Notes under the pieces: model-generated
The model's input: the letters and a program-made list of their open reading frames with translations, nothing else
Told to the model about the DNA's origin: nothing
The model's database searches: none
In this document: positions 7,294 through 15,495 of the stretch, in pieces
Layout: each line of letters opens with the position of its first letter
Numbering within the stretch: position 1 is the stretch's first letter
Program-made: the position numbers and the translations under genes
Assembly: GCA_045604985.1 (NCBI GenBank)
Contig: JAZUPD010000060.1
Location: 1 to 15,506 of the forward strand
Direction: 5' to 3'
From: SIG710 sp045604985
GTDB taxonomy: Bacteria; Bacillota; Clostridia; Oscillospirales; CAG-272
DNA length: 15,506 nucleotides

Positions 7294-8646
7294 ATGAATG
7301 AAGGAATGATCCGAAAACAGCCCTTTTCGATGATTGCGGAGCAATCGCTTTTGGGCTCGGTGCTAATAGACCCCGAATGTCTAAATCAAATAGCTGGTGA
7401 GATCGCTGCCGAGGATTTCTATATCTCGGAGCATTCAAAGATCTTCGATGCAATGCTGGAGCTTTATCGGATGAATGGAGTTATCGACATCGTAACCCTT
7501 ATAGATCAGCTCGTTCAAGCCGGTGTTTATGATAAAAGCGGGGGCGAGGATTATATAAGGACGCTCGGAGAGGTCGTTCCAAGTGCGCTGAATATAAAGG
7601 ACTATGCAAAAATAGTTAAGGATAAGAGCGTGCTTCGCAAGCTTATCGAGGTCAGCGCAGATATTTCTGACAAAGCATGTAGTGAGCAGGACAGTGTTGA
7701 TAATATACTTGAAAGTGCCGAAAAATCAATTTTCGATATAGCACAGAAAAAGGAAACGAAGAGCTTTACCCACATAAGAGACGTTCTTATGCAGGTATAC
7801 GATCATCTGCACGAGCTTAATACCAATAAGGAAGCTACGCAGGGAGTTTCCACCGGATTTTCGGGAATTGACGGCGTTCTTGCGGGTATGGGTAAGAGTG
7901 ACCTTATCATTGTCGGCGCCCGTCCGGGTATGGGTAAGACATCCTTTGTTTTGAATATTGGAACAAACGTTGCAAGAGCAACGGGCAAGGCCGTTTGTAT
8001 ATTTTCTCTTGAAATGTCTGCAGAGCAGCTTGTGACAAGAGTTGTTTCGAGTGAGGCTATGATAGATTCTCATAAGCTTCGCACGGGTGAGCTTGGTCCT
8101 GAGGACTGGAATGCCTTGGCACACACCTCTGAATGGCTCTCAAAATGCAATATTCTTATCGACGACACTGCGGGAATTACCGTTATGGGGATGAAATCCA
8201 AGCTTCGCAGAGTTGATAATCTCGGACTTGTCGTTATCGACTATCTCCAGCTCATGCAGAGCGACAGAAAGAGTGACAACCGTGCCCAAGAGGTTTCCGA
8301 AATATCACGATCCATAAAGCTTATGGCAAAGGAGCTAAATGTTCCCGTGCTTTGTTGTGCACAGCTTAATCGTGCGGCGGAAAAGAACAGCGATAAAAGA
8401 CCTATGCTCAGCGACTTGCGAGATTCCGGCTCTATCGAGCAGGATGCGGATGTGGTCCTCTTCCTTTACAGAAGCGAATATTATCAAAAGGATGATGAAA
8501 ACGGTGAACCGCCTCCGGAGGCTAATACTGCAGAGGTGATCGTTGCCAAAAACAGACACGGTTCAACCAATACGGTTAAGGTAGGTTGGATAGGAAAATA
8601 TACTAAGTTCCGTTCTATTGCACAGGACGGTGCTTCGCATGCTTAA
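7294..8646 (+). CDS. dnaB: Replicative DNA helicase DnaB
   Basis: A 450-residue hexameric helicase that unwinds DNA at the replication fork (called DnaC in Bacillus subtilis). The N-terminal domain begins QPFSMIAEQSLLGS. A linker leads to the RecA-like domain, with Walker A GARPGMGKTS at residues 208-217 and Walker B LVVIDYLQLM near 311-320. After these come NRAQEVSEISRSIKLMAKEL, CAQLNRA, and DLRDSGSIEQDADVV. AAGGA lies about 9 nt before the ATG. There is no intein or insertion, and length is normal. The 3' end overlaps tilS by 8 nt, suggesting translational coupling. Confidence 0.98.
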   Translation: MNEGMIRKQPFSMIAEQSLLGSVLIDPECLNQIAGEIAAEDFYISEHSKIFDAMLELYRMNGVIDIVTLIDQLVQAGVYDKSGGEDYIRTLGEVVPSALNIKDYAKIVKDKSVLRKLIEVSADISDKACSEQDSVDNILESAEKSIFDIAQKKETKSFTHIRDVLMQVYDHLHELNTNKEATQGVSTGFSGIDGVLAGMGKSDLIIVGARPGMGKTSFVLNIGTNVARATGKAVCIFSLEMSAEQLVTRVVSSEAMIDSHKLRTGELGPEDWNALAHTSEWLSKCNILIDDTAGITVMGMKSKLRRVDNLGLVVIDYLQLMQSDRKSDNRAQEVSEISRSIKLMAKELNVPVLCCAQLNRAAEKNSDKRPMLSDLRDSGSIEQDADVVLFLYRSEYYQKDDENGEPPPEANTAEVIVAKNRHGSTNTVKVGWIGKYTKFRSIAQDGASHA

Positions 8647-10081
8647 AAAAATGCCGCTCGGTGGTTTTATTCCGCCGGGCGAGATGCTTGATTTGTTTTT
8701 TAAAAAAAATCAAAAAATTGATAGAAAGATACTTGCCGCTTTTTCGGGCGGTGCGGATTCTTCACTTATGCTTTGGCTTCTCCATGATTGGTGCAGAGAA
8801 AACGATTTTTTGCTTTCTGCCGCTCATGTAAACCATGGGATACGCGGCGAGGAGGCTATCAGGGACAGAGATTTTTGTTCTCGAATTTGTGAAAAATTGG
8901 GAATAGAGCTGTTCGTGCTAAATGCAGATGTCCCCGCCATCGCCAAAGAGACGGGCAAAAGCATCGAAAGTGCCGCAAGAGACGTGAGATATGATTTTTT
9001 TGACGAGGTCATGGAAAAAAATCAAATTCCGATCCTTGCAACAGCCCATAATGCTGATGATAATCTTGAAACGGTGCTTTTCAGGATCGCAAGAGGAACA
9101 GGACTTAGGGGGCTTTGCGGGATACCGCCCGTAAGGGAGCTTGGTGGCGGCAGATGTGTTATTAGACCTATTCTCCGGCTTACAAAGGAGCAGGTGCATG
9201 ATATTTGCGCCGAGGTCGGCATAGAATATGTATATGACAGCACAAATTCCGAGGAGACATATACAAGAAACAGTATCAGGGCTTCGGTGGTTCCGATCCT
9301 TCGGGCTATAAATCCCGATGTGGGAGGTGCTTCCGTCCGCATGTGCGAGAGCCTCAGAGAGGACCTTCTATATCTTGACTCTGCGGCAGAGGAGTATTTA
9401 AAAAAGGAAGAATGTGCTAAGATAGATGAGCTTGTATTGCTTGAACGCCCTGTTTTTTTTCGGGTGATGTCACATCTTTACGGCAAGGAAAATGATGCCA
9501 TGCTTGAGGGCGTTCATCTTGACTCTTTATATGAGCTTGTAAGAAAAAGCAGGGAACATTCTTCGCTTTCTCTTCCGGGCGGAAAACGCGCAGTGATAGA
9601 GGGAGGCAGACTTCTTTTTGAAAAGGAATCTAAGAGTGCGGAAAAAACGACTGTCTCTATGGATGAAATGACGCTTTCGGAGGGGGAAAATGTATTTGGA
9701 GATTATATTCTGCTTCTGGAGAGCATGAGTTCCACCGAGCCGTCACATTCAACACCGCAAATTCAGAAAGAAAAGGAAAATATTTACAAGTTATTTACAC
9801 AAGTTTATTTTGAATCTGATAAAATAAAGGGGCGGCTCCGAGTAAGATGTCGAAAAAACGGCGACAAAATACGCTCGGGCGGTATGTCAAAGGATGTTCG
9901 CAAGCTTTTTTCAGAAAAAAAGCTGGGACTTGACAAGCGTCCTTCATACCCCATCGTGTGCGATGATGAGGGAATAGTTTTTATTCCCGAGGTTGCTTTA
10001 AAGGATGGAGTAAAAGAAAAAGAGAACGATGAAAACAGCCAGCTTCGGATAAAACTGACTGTTATGAGCGGACTTAAGTGA
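8639..10081 (+). CDS. tilS: tRNA(Ile)-lysidine synthetase TilS
   Basis: A 480-residue PP-loop ATPase that converts the wobble cytidine of the minor tRNA-Ile(CAU) to lysidine, changing its decoding from AUG to AUA. The PP-loop SGGADS is at residues 36-41. Other family motifs are HVNHGIRGEEA, HNADDNLETVLFRIARGTGLRG, PILRLTKEQV and YDSTNSEETYTRNSIR. The C-terminal domain includes RCRKNGDKIR and KDVRKLFSEKKL. I chose ATG 8639, which overlaps the dnaB stop in ATGCTTAA, with AGGA 12 nt upstream. A TTG at 8618 and a GTG at 8630 are in frame but badly spaced from any ribosome binding site. Before the C-terminal domain there is a polar Glu/Ser-rich stretch (about 345-380) that may be a loose linker. 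It is followed by hpt after 21 nt. Confidence 0.96.
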   Translation: MLKKMPLGGFIPPGEMLDLFFKKNQKIDRKILAAFSGGADSSLMLWLLHDWCRENDFLLSAAHVNHGIRGEEAIRDRDFCSRICEKLGIELFVLNADVPAIAKETGKSIESAARDVRYDFFDEVMEKNQIPILATAHNADDNLETVLFRIARGTGLRGLCGIPPVRELGGGRCVIRPILRLTKEQVHDICAEVGIEYVYDSTNSEETYTRNSIRASVVPILRAINPDVGGASVRMCESLREDLLYLDSAAEEYLKKEECAKIDELVLLERPVFFRVMSHLYGKENDAMLEGVHLDSLYELVRKSREHSSLSLPGGKRAVIEGGRLLFEKESKSAEKTTVSMDEMTLSEGENVFGDYILLLESMSSTEPSHSTPQIQKEKENIYKLFTQVYFESDKIKGRLRVRCRKNGDKIRSGGMSKDVRKLFSEKKLGLDKRPSYPIVCDDEGIVFIPEVALKDGVKEKENDENSQLRIKLTVMSGLK

Positions 10082-10102
10082 TAGAGAAAGGCTGGTTATT
10101 CT

Positions 10103-10654
10103 ATGAATAAGGACATTGAAGAAATTCTGATAAGCGAAGAAGAAATTGGTGAGATCTGCTGTGATATTTCTGCAAAAATAAGTGCGGATTACAAAAATTC
10201 CGATAAAAAGCTGCTCCTTCTTTGCATACTTAAGGGTTCAGTTGTATTTATGGGCGAGCTTATGAAAAGGATAGATTTGCCCGTTGAGATAGACTTTATG
10301 AAGGTCTCATCCTATGGCGCAGGCACTGCAACAACGGGAAATATCAATATACATCTTGATCTTCAGAGAAAGGACATGAAGGATATCGACATAATAATAG
10401 TTGAGGACATAATCGACAGCGGAAGAACCCTTTCGCATCTTGCCGAGTATCTGCGCATGAAGGGTGCACACAGCGTAAAGACCTGCACTCTGCTTGACAA
10501 GCCTTCTCGAAGAGAAGTGGATTTTGAGCCGGATTATTGCGGAAGGGTCATTCCCGACAAATTCGTGGTGGGATTCGGTCTTGATTATGACGAGATGTAT
10601 CGTGCGCTTCCTTTTGTAGGTGTTCTCAAAAGAGAAGTTTACGAGGGAAAATAA
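10103..10654 (+). CDS. hpt: Hypoxanthine phosphoribosyltransferase
   Basis: A 183-residue type I phosphoribosyltransferase that salvages hypoxanthine (and usually guanine) with PRPP to make IMP and GMP. The PRPP-binding loop IIIVEDIIDSGRTL lies at about residues 96-109, with the acidic pair Glu101-Asp102. Other family features are LLCILKGSVVFMGEL near 40, the flexible-loop region VSSYGAGT near 69, and KFVVGFGLDYDEMYRALPFVGVL near the C terminus, which binds the base. A modest AGAAAGG lies upstream of the ATG. The tilS-hpt-ftsH order is conserved in Firmicutes. Confidence 0.97.
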   Translation: MNKDIEEILISEEEIGEICCDISAKISADYKNSDKKLLLLCILKGSVVFMGELMKRIDLPVEIDFMKVSSYGAGTATTGNINIHLDLQRKDMKDIDIIIVEDIIDSGRTLSHLAEYLRMKGAHSVKTCTLLDKPSRREVDFEPDYCGRVIPDKFVVGFGLDYDEMYRALPFVGVLKREVYEGK

Positions 10655-10686
10655 AAAAACTACTGCAAAGGTATTAAGGAGCATTG

Positions 10687-12711
10687 ATGAAAAGCAATTT
10701 TAAGGTCATTTTGTTTTATCTTGTTTTAATAGGAATTATTATTCTGGCTGTAACTCAGATATTCAAAACAACCGAGACAAAGGTTGAAAAGCTTGATGAT
10801 TACAGTCAGGTCGTGGAATATTTCCAAAAGGAACAGGTAAAGGCGTTTGAGGTAAGCGATAAGAACCAGATAACGCTTACTCTTTCGGACGACACAAAGG
10901 CGAGCTATCAGCTTAGCAATATAACTATTTTTTATAACGATCTGCGTGATCTGATCCTTGAACAGAAGGCAGCGGGTATCCTTACAGAATACGATTATAA
11001 GCCCGCAAAGAATTATTCATGGTGGATATCGCTCCTGCCATATGCGATACTTATAATCATGGGTATCGTTTTCTGGATATTCGTAATGAATTCGGTAGCA
11101 GGTAAGGGCGGCGGAAAGATAAACAGCTTCGGTAAAGCGAGAGTCAAAATGGCGACTGCGGACAAGAAGAAGGTCGTTTTTGCCGATGTTGCGGGTGCTG
11201 ACGAGGAAAAGGAAGAGCTTAAAGAGGTCGTTGAGTTCTTAAAAGACCCCAAAAAATATACAAAGCTTGGCGCAAAGATTCCCCACGGAGTGCTTCTTAT
11301 GGGCCCTCCAGGTACGGGTAAGACACTTCTTGCAAAAGCTGTTGCGGGAGAGGCGGATGTGCCATTCTTCTCGATATCCGGCTCTGATTTCGTTGAAATG
11401 TATGTTGGCGTCGGTGCTTCGAGAGTGAGAGACCTTTTCGATCAGGCGAGAAAAACTCCCGCAAGTATAGTATTTATAGATGAGATAGACGCAGTGGGAC
11501 GGCACAGAGGTGCAGGTCTCGGCGGCGGACATGACGAGAGAGAACAGACCCTTAATCAGCTTCTTGTTGAAATGGACGGATTTGGCTCAAATGACGGTAT
11601 AATCGTTATTGCGGCAACGAACCGCCCCGATATTCTTGATCCCGCACTTCTCCGTCCGGGACGCTTTGACCGTCAGATAACGGTGGGATATCCCGATATA
11701 AAGGGCAGAGAAGAAATTCTCAGAGTACACGCAAAAAATAAGCCTATGGAGGATGCGGTAAGTTTTAAAAAGATCGCACAGTCTACGGTGGGCTTTACGG
11801 GTGCAGATCTTGCAAATCTTTTGAATGAAGCCGCTCTTCTTGCCGCAAGAAGGAATAAATCCCTTATCGGTATGGATGAGATAGAGGATTCCTATATGAA
11901 GGTAATCATGGGCCCGCAGAAGAAGGCAAAGCAGAGAAGAGAAAAGGATAACAAGCTGGTTGCATACCACGAGGCAGGTCACGCTGTTGCGGCATTCTAT
12001 TGTCCTACCTCTGACCCTGTTAAGCATATAACGATTATCCCTGCGGGTAATGCCGGCGGTGTTACGATTCGTGTTCCGGAGGAAGACAGACTTGGTCAGA
12101 CAAAGAATGAAATGATAGATAATATCATCGTTTCCATGGGCGGGCGAGTTGCTGAAGCACTTGTGCTTGATGATATCTCAACGGGGGCTTCACAGGATAT
12201 TCAGCAGGCAACAAAGATCGCAAGGAGTATGGTCGAGAGATACGGTATGAGCGAAAAGCTTGGAACTGTGCTTTACGGAAATGAGCATAGCAGTTCTGAG
12301 GTGTTCCTTGGACGCGATTTCAGTTCAGGCAAGAATTATTCGGAAAAGACTGCTGCTGAGATCGACGATGAGGTAAGAAGCATCATAGATTCTGCTTATA
12401 AGAAATGCACAGAATATCTCAGCGGGCATATCGACAAGCTTCATTTCGTTGCACAGTATCTCTATAATCATGAGACGATGGATAGTGATCAGTTCAGATA
12501 TGCTATGGAGCATGATGGCTGCACAGAGGAAGAGATCGAGGCTATCGCAGAGCAGAAAAAGAAGGAAAGCGATGCGGAAAACGAGCGTCGTGCAGAGGAA
12601 AATGCTGCAAAGGAAGCCGAAGAGAATGCGAAGTCCAACTCTGAGGAGAACGGTGATGACATCAAAGCGGATAAAGAGAGATCTGACGATGACAGCCCCT
12701 TGGGTCTATAA
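10687..12711 (+). CDS. ftsH: ATP-dependent zinc metalloprotease FtsH
   Basis: A 674-residue membrane-bound AAA protease that extracts and degrades membrane and regulatory proteins. Transmembrane segments lie at about residues 7-26 and 111-135, flanking a small extracytoplasmic domain. Walker A GPPGTGKT is at 206-213, Walker B is FIDEIDAVG, and the second region of homology contains AATNRPDILDPALLRPGRFDR. The zinc site HEAGH is at 428-432, with a likely third ligand in GASQDI. The last 50 residues or so are highly charged and rich in Glu, Asp, Asn and Lys, ending DDDSPLGL; such variable tails are common. I chose ATG 10687, with AAGGAG (10676-10681) 5 nt upstream, over the TTG at 10684. It is the last gene before a strong terminator. 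Confidence 0.98.
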   Translation: MKSNFKVILFYLVLIGIIILAVTQIFKTTETKVEKLDDYSQVVEYFQKEQVKAFEVSDKNQITLTLSDDTKASYQLSNITIFYNDLRDLILEQKAAGILTEYDYKPAKNYSWWISLLPYAILIIMGIVFWIFVMNSVAGKGGGKINSFGKARVKMATADKKKVVFADVAGADEEKEELKEVVEFLKDPKKYTKLGAKIPHGVLLMGPPGTGKTLLAKAVAGEADVPFFSISGSDFVEMYVGVGASRVRDLFDQARKTPASIVFIDEIDAVGRHRGAGLGGGHDEREQTLNQLLVEMDGFGSNDGIIVIAATNRPDILDPALLRPGRFDRQITVGYPDIKGREEILRVHAKNKPMEDAVSFKKIAQSTVGFTGADLANLLNEAALLAARRNKSLIGMDEIEDSYMKVIMGPQKKAKQRREKDNKLVAYHEAGHAVAAFYCPTSDPVKHITIIPAGNAGGVTIRVPEEDRLGQTKNEMIDNIIVSMGGRVAEALVLDDISTGASQDIQQATKIARSMVERYGMSEKLGTVLYGNEHSSSEVFLGRDFSSGKNYSEKTAAEIDDEVRSIIDSAYKKCTEYLSGHIDKLHFVAQYLYNHETMDSDQFRYAMEHDGCTEEEIEAIAEQKKKESDAENERRAEENAAKEAEENAKSNSEENGDDIKADKERSDDDSPLGL

Positions 12712-12725
12712 CTAAATTTTAATTT

Positions 12726-12769
12726 AAATCGGCTTTGTCAATTTTTTTGACAAAGCCGATTTCTTATTT
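12726..12769 (+). terminator. Strong Rho-independent terminator after ftsH
   Basis: A perfect 16-bp inverted repeat (12726-12741 and 12747-12762, 5-nt T loop) starts 15 nt after the ftsH stop and is followed by TTCTTATTT. The stem includes GGCTTTGTC/GACAAAGCC. It ends the long plus-strand gene train. Confidence 0.93.
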
Positions 12770-12959
12770 ATATGAAATTCCGATGCATTAAGATCAAACT
12801 CATGGTAAAGATTATAGAAATTTTTAATGCTCTCGTATTAAAAAACGAAAAAATCAACCACGGGTAGATATTTCGGGGGAGCTATATGTAAAATTGCTTA
12901 TAAATATGCACGAAAATCCCCTGTTTTTTGATTTTTTTGCAGAAAATTTAACAAATCCC
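12770..12959 (+). other. Gene-free stretch with possible small RNA
   Basis: No supported protein gene lies here. GCATTAA (12785-12791) can pair with TTAATGC (12824-12830), and a terminator-like structure ends at 12938. The right arm of the ftsH terminator contains a perfect -35 box TTGACA (12747-12752) followed 16 nt later by TATATG (12769-12774), a poor -10. Together these could mark a small transcript of roughly 150 nt, but the promoter match may simply result from the terminator stem. No T-box (AGGGTGG) or other known riboswitch core is seen. Confidence 0.3.
12874..12938 (+). terminator. Terminator-like hairpin upstream of the serC promoter
   Basis: CGGGGGA (12874-12880) pairs with TCCCCTG (12917-12923), 7 bp with one G-U. 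TTTTTTGATTTTTTT follows at once. The 36-nt loop can form a partial inner helix (GC and ATAT near 12881-12887 with ATATGC at 12904-12909). It would stop plus-strand transcription just before the serC promoter, yet the ftsH transcript already ends about 110 nt earlier. Confidence 0.5.
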
Positions 12960-12988
12960 TTGACATATAGATAAAAGGGGGGTAAAAT
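12960..12988 (+). promoter_or_regulatory. Sigma-A promoter of serC-serA
   Basis: TTGACA (12960-12965), a 17-nt spacer and TAAAAT (12983-12988). The leader to the serC ATG would be about 70 nt. A GCCGC-TAT-GCGGC hairpin (13042-13054) ends 2 nt before the GGAGG ribosome binding site (13057-13061), so it could modulate initiation. Confidence 0.85.
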
Positions 12989-13066
12989 AATAACAAGTTT
13001 TCCTTTTGAGGATTATTATAATATTGAAAAAATTTTTAATTGCCGCTATGCGGCGTGGAGGTAAAT

Positions 13067-14158
13067 ATGAATCGCGTTTATAATTTCTCTGCGGGTCCTT
13101 CCATGCTCCCGCTTCCCGTTCTCGAAAAGGCAGCAGCTGAGCTGGTTTGCTATGGTGAGTCGGGTATGTCTGTTATGGAAATGAGCCACCGTTCTCCCGA
13201 TTACGAGGTGATCATTGCCGATGCGGAAAAGATGCTCCGTTCTCTTATGCAGATCCCCGATAACTATAAGGTGCTTTTCCTTCAGGGCGGTGCATCCACT
13301 CAGTTTGCGGCTGTTCCCATGAACCTGATCAAAAGAACGGGAAAGGCAGATTATATAGTTTCCGGTCAGTTCTCGGGCAAGGCGTATAAGGAAGCTCAAA
13401 AGCTGGGCTACGATGTTAAGTGCGTTGCTACAACAAAGGATGATAATTTTGACCATGTTCCATCTGTTAAGAAGGAAGATTTCAGAGAGGATGCGGCTTA
13501 TGTTCACATCTGCTATAACAACACTATTTACGGAACAAAGTATGGCTATATTCCGGACACAGGCGATATCCCGCTTGTTGCAGATATGTCCTCGTGCATC
13601 ATTTCCGAGCCTGTTGATGTAAGCAAGTTCGGCGTTATTTACGCAGGTGCACAGAAAAACATGGCTCCCGCAGGTCTTACGCTCGTTATCGTTCGCGAGG
13701 ATCTTCTCGACTATGCCGAGGAGGATATGCCTACGATGCTCGAATGGAAGACGATGGCTGAAAATGACTCTATGTATAATACCCCTCCCTGCTATACCAT
13801 CTATATGGCTAAGCTCGTTTATGAGTGGATACTGAGTCTTGGCGGTCTTGATGTTATGAAGGAAATGAACGTTAAGAAGGCGTCTTATCTCTATGACTAT
13901 CTCGATAGTCAGGATTACTATGTTGCCCCCGTAAAGAAGGACAGCCGTTCCATGATGAACGTTACCTTCGTTACAGGCGATGCAGACCTTGACAAGAAGT
14001 TCGCATCGGAGGCTGCAAAGGCAGGTCTTAAGAACCTTAAGGGTCACAGAAGCGTTGGCGGCATGCGTGCTTCCATCTATAATGCTATGCCTTACGAAGG
14101 CGTTGTAGCACTTGTTGACTTTATGAAGGAATTTGCTAAGAATAACCCCAAGGGTTAA
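13067..14158 (+). CDS. serC: Phosphoserine aminotransferase
   Basis: A 363-residue class V aminotransferase that converts 3-phosphohydroxypyruvate and glutamate to phosphoserine and 2-oxoglutarate, the second step of serine synthesis. It begins MNRVYNFSAGPSMLPLPVL, the standard SerC opening. Further motifs are SVMEMSHRSP, FLQGGASTQFAAVPMNL and the PLP site YAGAQKNMAPAG, with Lys197 the Schiff-base lysine. It ends with KGHRSVGGMRASIYNAMPYEGV in two conserved blocks. ATG 13067 is chosen because GGAGG lies 5 nt before it and the family motif starts there; an in-frame ATG at 13040 would add nine unsupported residues across a hairpin. serA follows after 18 nt. Confidence 0.97.
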   Translation: MNRVYNFSAGPSMLPLPVLEKAAAELVCYGESGMSVMEMSHRSPDYEVIIADAEKMLRSLMQIPDNYKVLFLQGGASTQFAAVPMNLIKRTGKADYIVSGQFSGKAYKEAQKLGYDVKCVATTKDDNFDHVPSVKKEDFREDAAYVHICYNNTIYGTKYGYIPDTGDIPLVADMSSCIISEPVDVSKFGVIYAGAQKNMAPAGLTLVIVREDLLDYAEEDMPTMLEWKTMAENDSMYNTPPCYTIYMAKLVYEWILSLGGLDVMKEMNVKKASYLYDYLDSQDYYVAPVKKDSRSMMNVTFVTGDADLDKKFASEAAKAGLKNLKGHRSVGGMRASIYNAMPYEGVVALVDFMKEFAKNNPKG

Positions 14159-14176
14159 TAAAAGAGGTATTTTAAA

Positions 14177-15340
14177 ATGAAAAATATTCAGCTTCTCAAT
14201 AAAATCGCAAAGGTCGGCACGGATGTTCTCGACAAAAATGAATATAATGTTGGTGCGGACGTTCAGAATCCCGATGCTATCATGGTCCGCTCTGCTGCCA
14301 TGCACGATATGGAATTTGGAAAAGAGCTTCGTGCAATTGCTCGTTGCGGTGCCGGTGTAAATAATATCCCCGTTGACAGATGCAGCGAGGAGGGAATCGT
14401 TGTTTTCAACACTCCCGGTGCTAATGCAAACGGTGTTAAGGAGCTTGCAATTGCGGCTATCCTCCTTGCGGCTCGTGATATCACAGGAGGTATCAAATGG
14501 GCTAATAGTCTTAAGGGTACGGAGGGAGTTGCAAAGGCTGTTGAGGCAGGCAAGAGTGCATTTGCGGGCGGCGAGATCGCAGGCAAGACCCTTGGAGTTA
14601 TCGGTCTTGGTGCTATCGGCGGTAAGGTTGCCAATGCTGCGGCTGATCTCGGTATGAATGTTGTTGGATGCGACCCATATCTTACAATCGAGGCTGCTTG
14701 GAATATGTCAAGAAGTGTTAAGAAGGTGGCAACATTTGAAGATGTTTTCAAAGTTGCGGATTATGTAACTCTCCATGTTCCCGCAACTCCTCAGACAAAG
14801 AATATGATAAATGCAGAGTCCCTTGCTATGATGAAGGATGGCGTTAAGATAATCAACCTTTCCCGTGCAGACCTTGTAAATGCAGATGACATGAAGGCGG
14901 CTATTGCAAGCGGTAAGGTTTCAAAATATGTTGTTGACTTCCCCACAGAGGATACAGTTGAAGTTGATGGAATCATCACTATTCCTCATCTTGGTGCATC
15001 CACTGCTGAGTCAGAGGATAATTGTGCTATCATGGCGGCTCATCAGCTTGACGATTTCCTTAAAACGGGTAATATCAAGAACAGCGTAAATTATCCTAAT
15101 ATTGCTCTTGCACATGTTTCCGGATGTACGAGAGTTGCGGTTTTCCATAAGAATGTTCCCGCAACCATCACAAAGATTTCCGGTGCATTTGCAGAGCAAG
15201 GAATCAATATCGAGAATTTCATCAACGGCTCCAAGGGAGACAACGCTTATACCCTAGTTGAAACAGCAACTCCCGTAAGCGACGAAATTGCTGCAAAGAT
15301 AGCAGAGGTCGAGAGTGTTGTTAGAGTTCTTGTAATCTGA
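14177..15340 (+). CDS. serA: D-3-phosphoglycerate dehydrogenase with C-terminal ACT domain
   Basis: A 387-residue NAD-dependent dehydrogenase that oxidises 3-phosphoglycerate to 3-phosphohydroxypyruvate, the first committed step of serine synthesis. The Rossmann glycine motif GLGAIGG starts at residue 143. Conserved catalytic features are Arg230 in NLSRADLVN, acidic residues in FPTEDTVE, and His271 in IPHLGAST. From about residue 313 there is an ACT domain (HVSGCTRVAVFHKNVPATI onward), the likely site of feedback by serine. It lacks the larger intervening domain of long SerA proteins. AGAGGT precedes the ATG. Its product is the substrate of SerC, encoded just upstream. No serB phosphatase is in the window. 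Confidence 0.96.
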   Translation: MKNIQLLNKIAKVGTDVLDKNEYNVGADVQNPDAIMVRSAAMHDMEFGKELRAIARCGAGVNNIPVDRCSEEGIVVFNTPGANANGVKELAIAAILLAARDITGGIKWANSLKGTEGVAKAVEAGKSAFAGGEIAGKTLGVIGLGAIGGKVANAAADLGMNVVGCDPYLTIEAAWNMSRSVKKVATFEDVFKVADYVTLHVPATPQTKNMINAESLAMMKDGVKIINLSRADLVNADDMKAAIASGKVSKYVVDFPTEDTVEVDGIITIPHLGASTAESEDNCAIMAAHQLDDFLKTGNIKNSVNYPNIALAHVSGCTRVAVFHKNVPATITKISGAFAEQGINIENFINGSKGDNAYTLVETATPVSDEIAAKIAEVESVVRVLVI

Positions 15341-15363
15341 TTTTTGTATATTTGTATATTAAG

Positions 15364-15395
15364 AACCGATTCACAGCAATGTGAGTCGGTTTTTT
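15364..15395 (+). terminator. Rho-independent terminator of serC-serA
   Basis: AACCGATTCACA (15364-15375), a GCAA tetraloop and TGTGAGTCGGTT (15380-15391) form a 12-bp stem with one G-U pair, followed by a six-T tract (15390-15395). It starts 24 nt after serA. Confidence 0.93.
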
Positions 15396-15443
15396 GTACG
15401 GTAAATGAGAAATTGGCAAGAAGTTATCGCCAACGCCGTAAGT

Positions 15444-15495
15444 TAAAAGTTTTGGTCAAGGACACGAACGCTGTCAGGTAAAAGTTTTGGTCAAG
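15444..15495. repeat. Two copies of a 17-bp direct repeat
   Basis: TAAAAGTTTTGGTCAAG occurs at 15444-15460 and 15479-15495, identical and 35 bp apart from start to start. A small GACA/TGTC inverted repeat lies between them (15461-15464, 15472-15475). The second copy runs on as CTTTTTCAAAA at the window edge, which could begin a hairpin with a CTTG-type arm beyond. It resembles, from memory only, intergenic repeats scattered in gut Clostridia. Confidence 0.7.

Noticed and set aside
12772..12867. 31-codon open frame (starting MKFRCIKIKL) after the ftsH terminator
   Set aside because: No Shine-Dalgarno sequence, and any transcript from the weak upstream promoter would begin after its ATG.
12770..13066. 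T-box or other riboswitch controlling serC
   Set aside because: No AGGGTGG T-box core, no specifier-type stem, and no known riboswitch core was found; the terminator-like hairpin lies before, not after, the serC promoter.
13046..14305. Long open frame of 419 codons on the minus strand opposite serC and the start of serA
   Set aside because: It is antisense to a clear serC, matches no family I know, and is explained by codon bias in the real gene.
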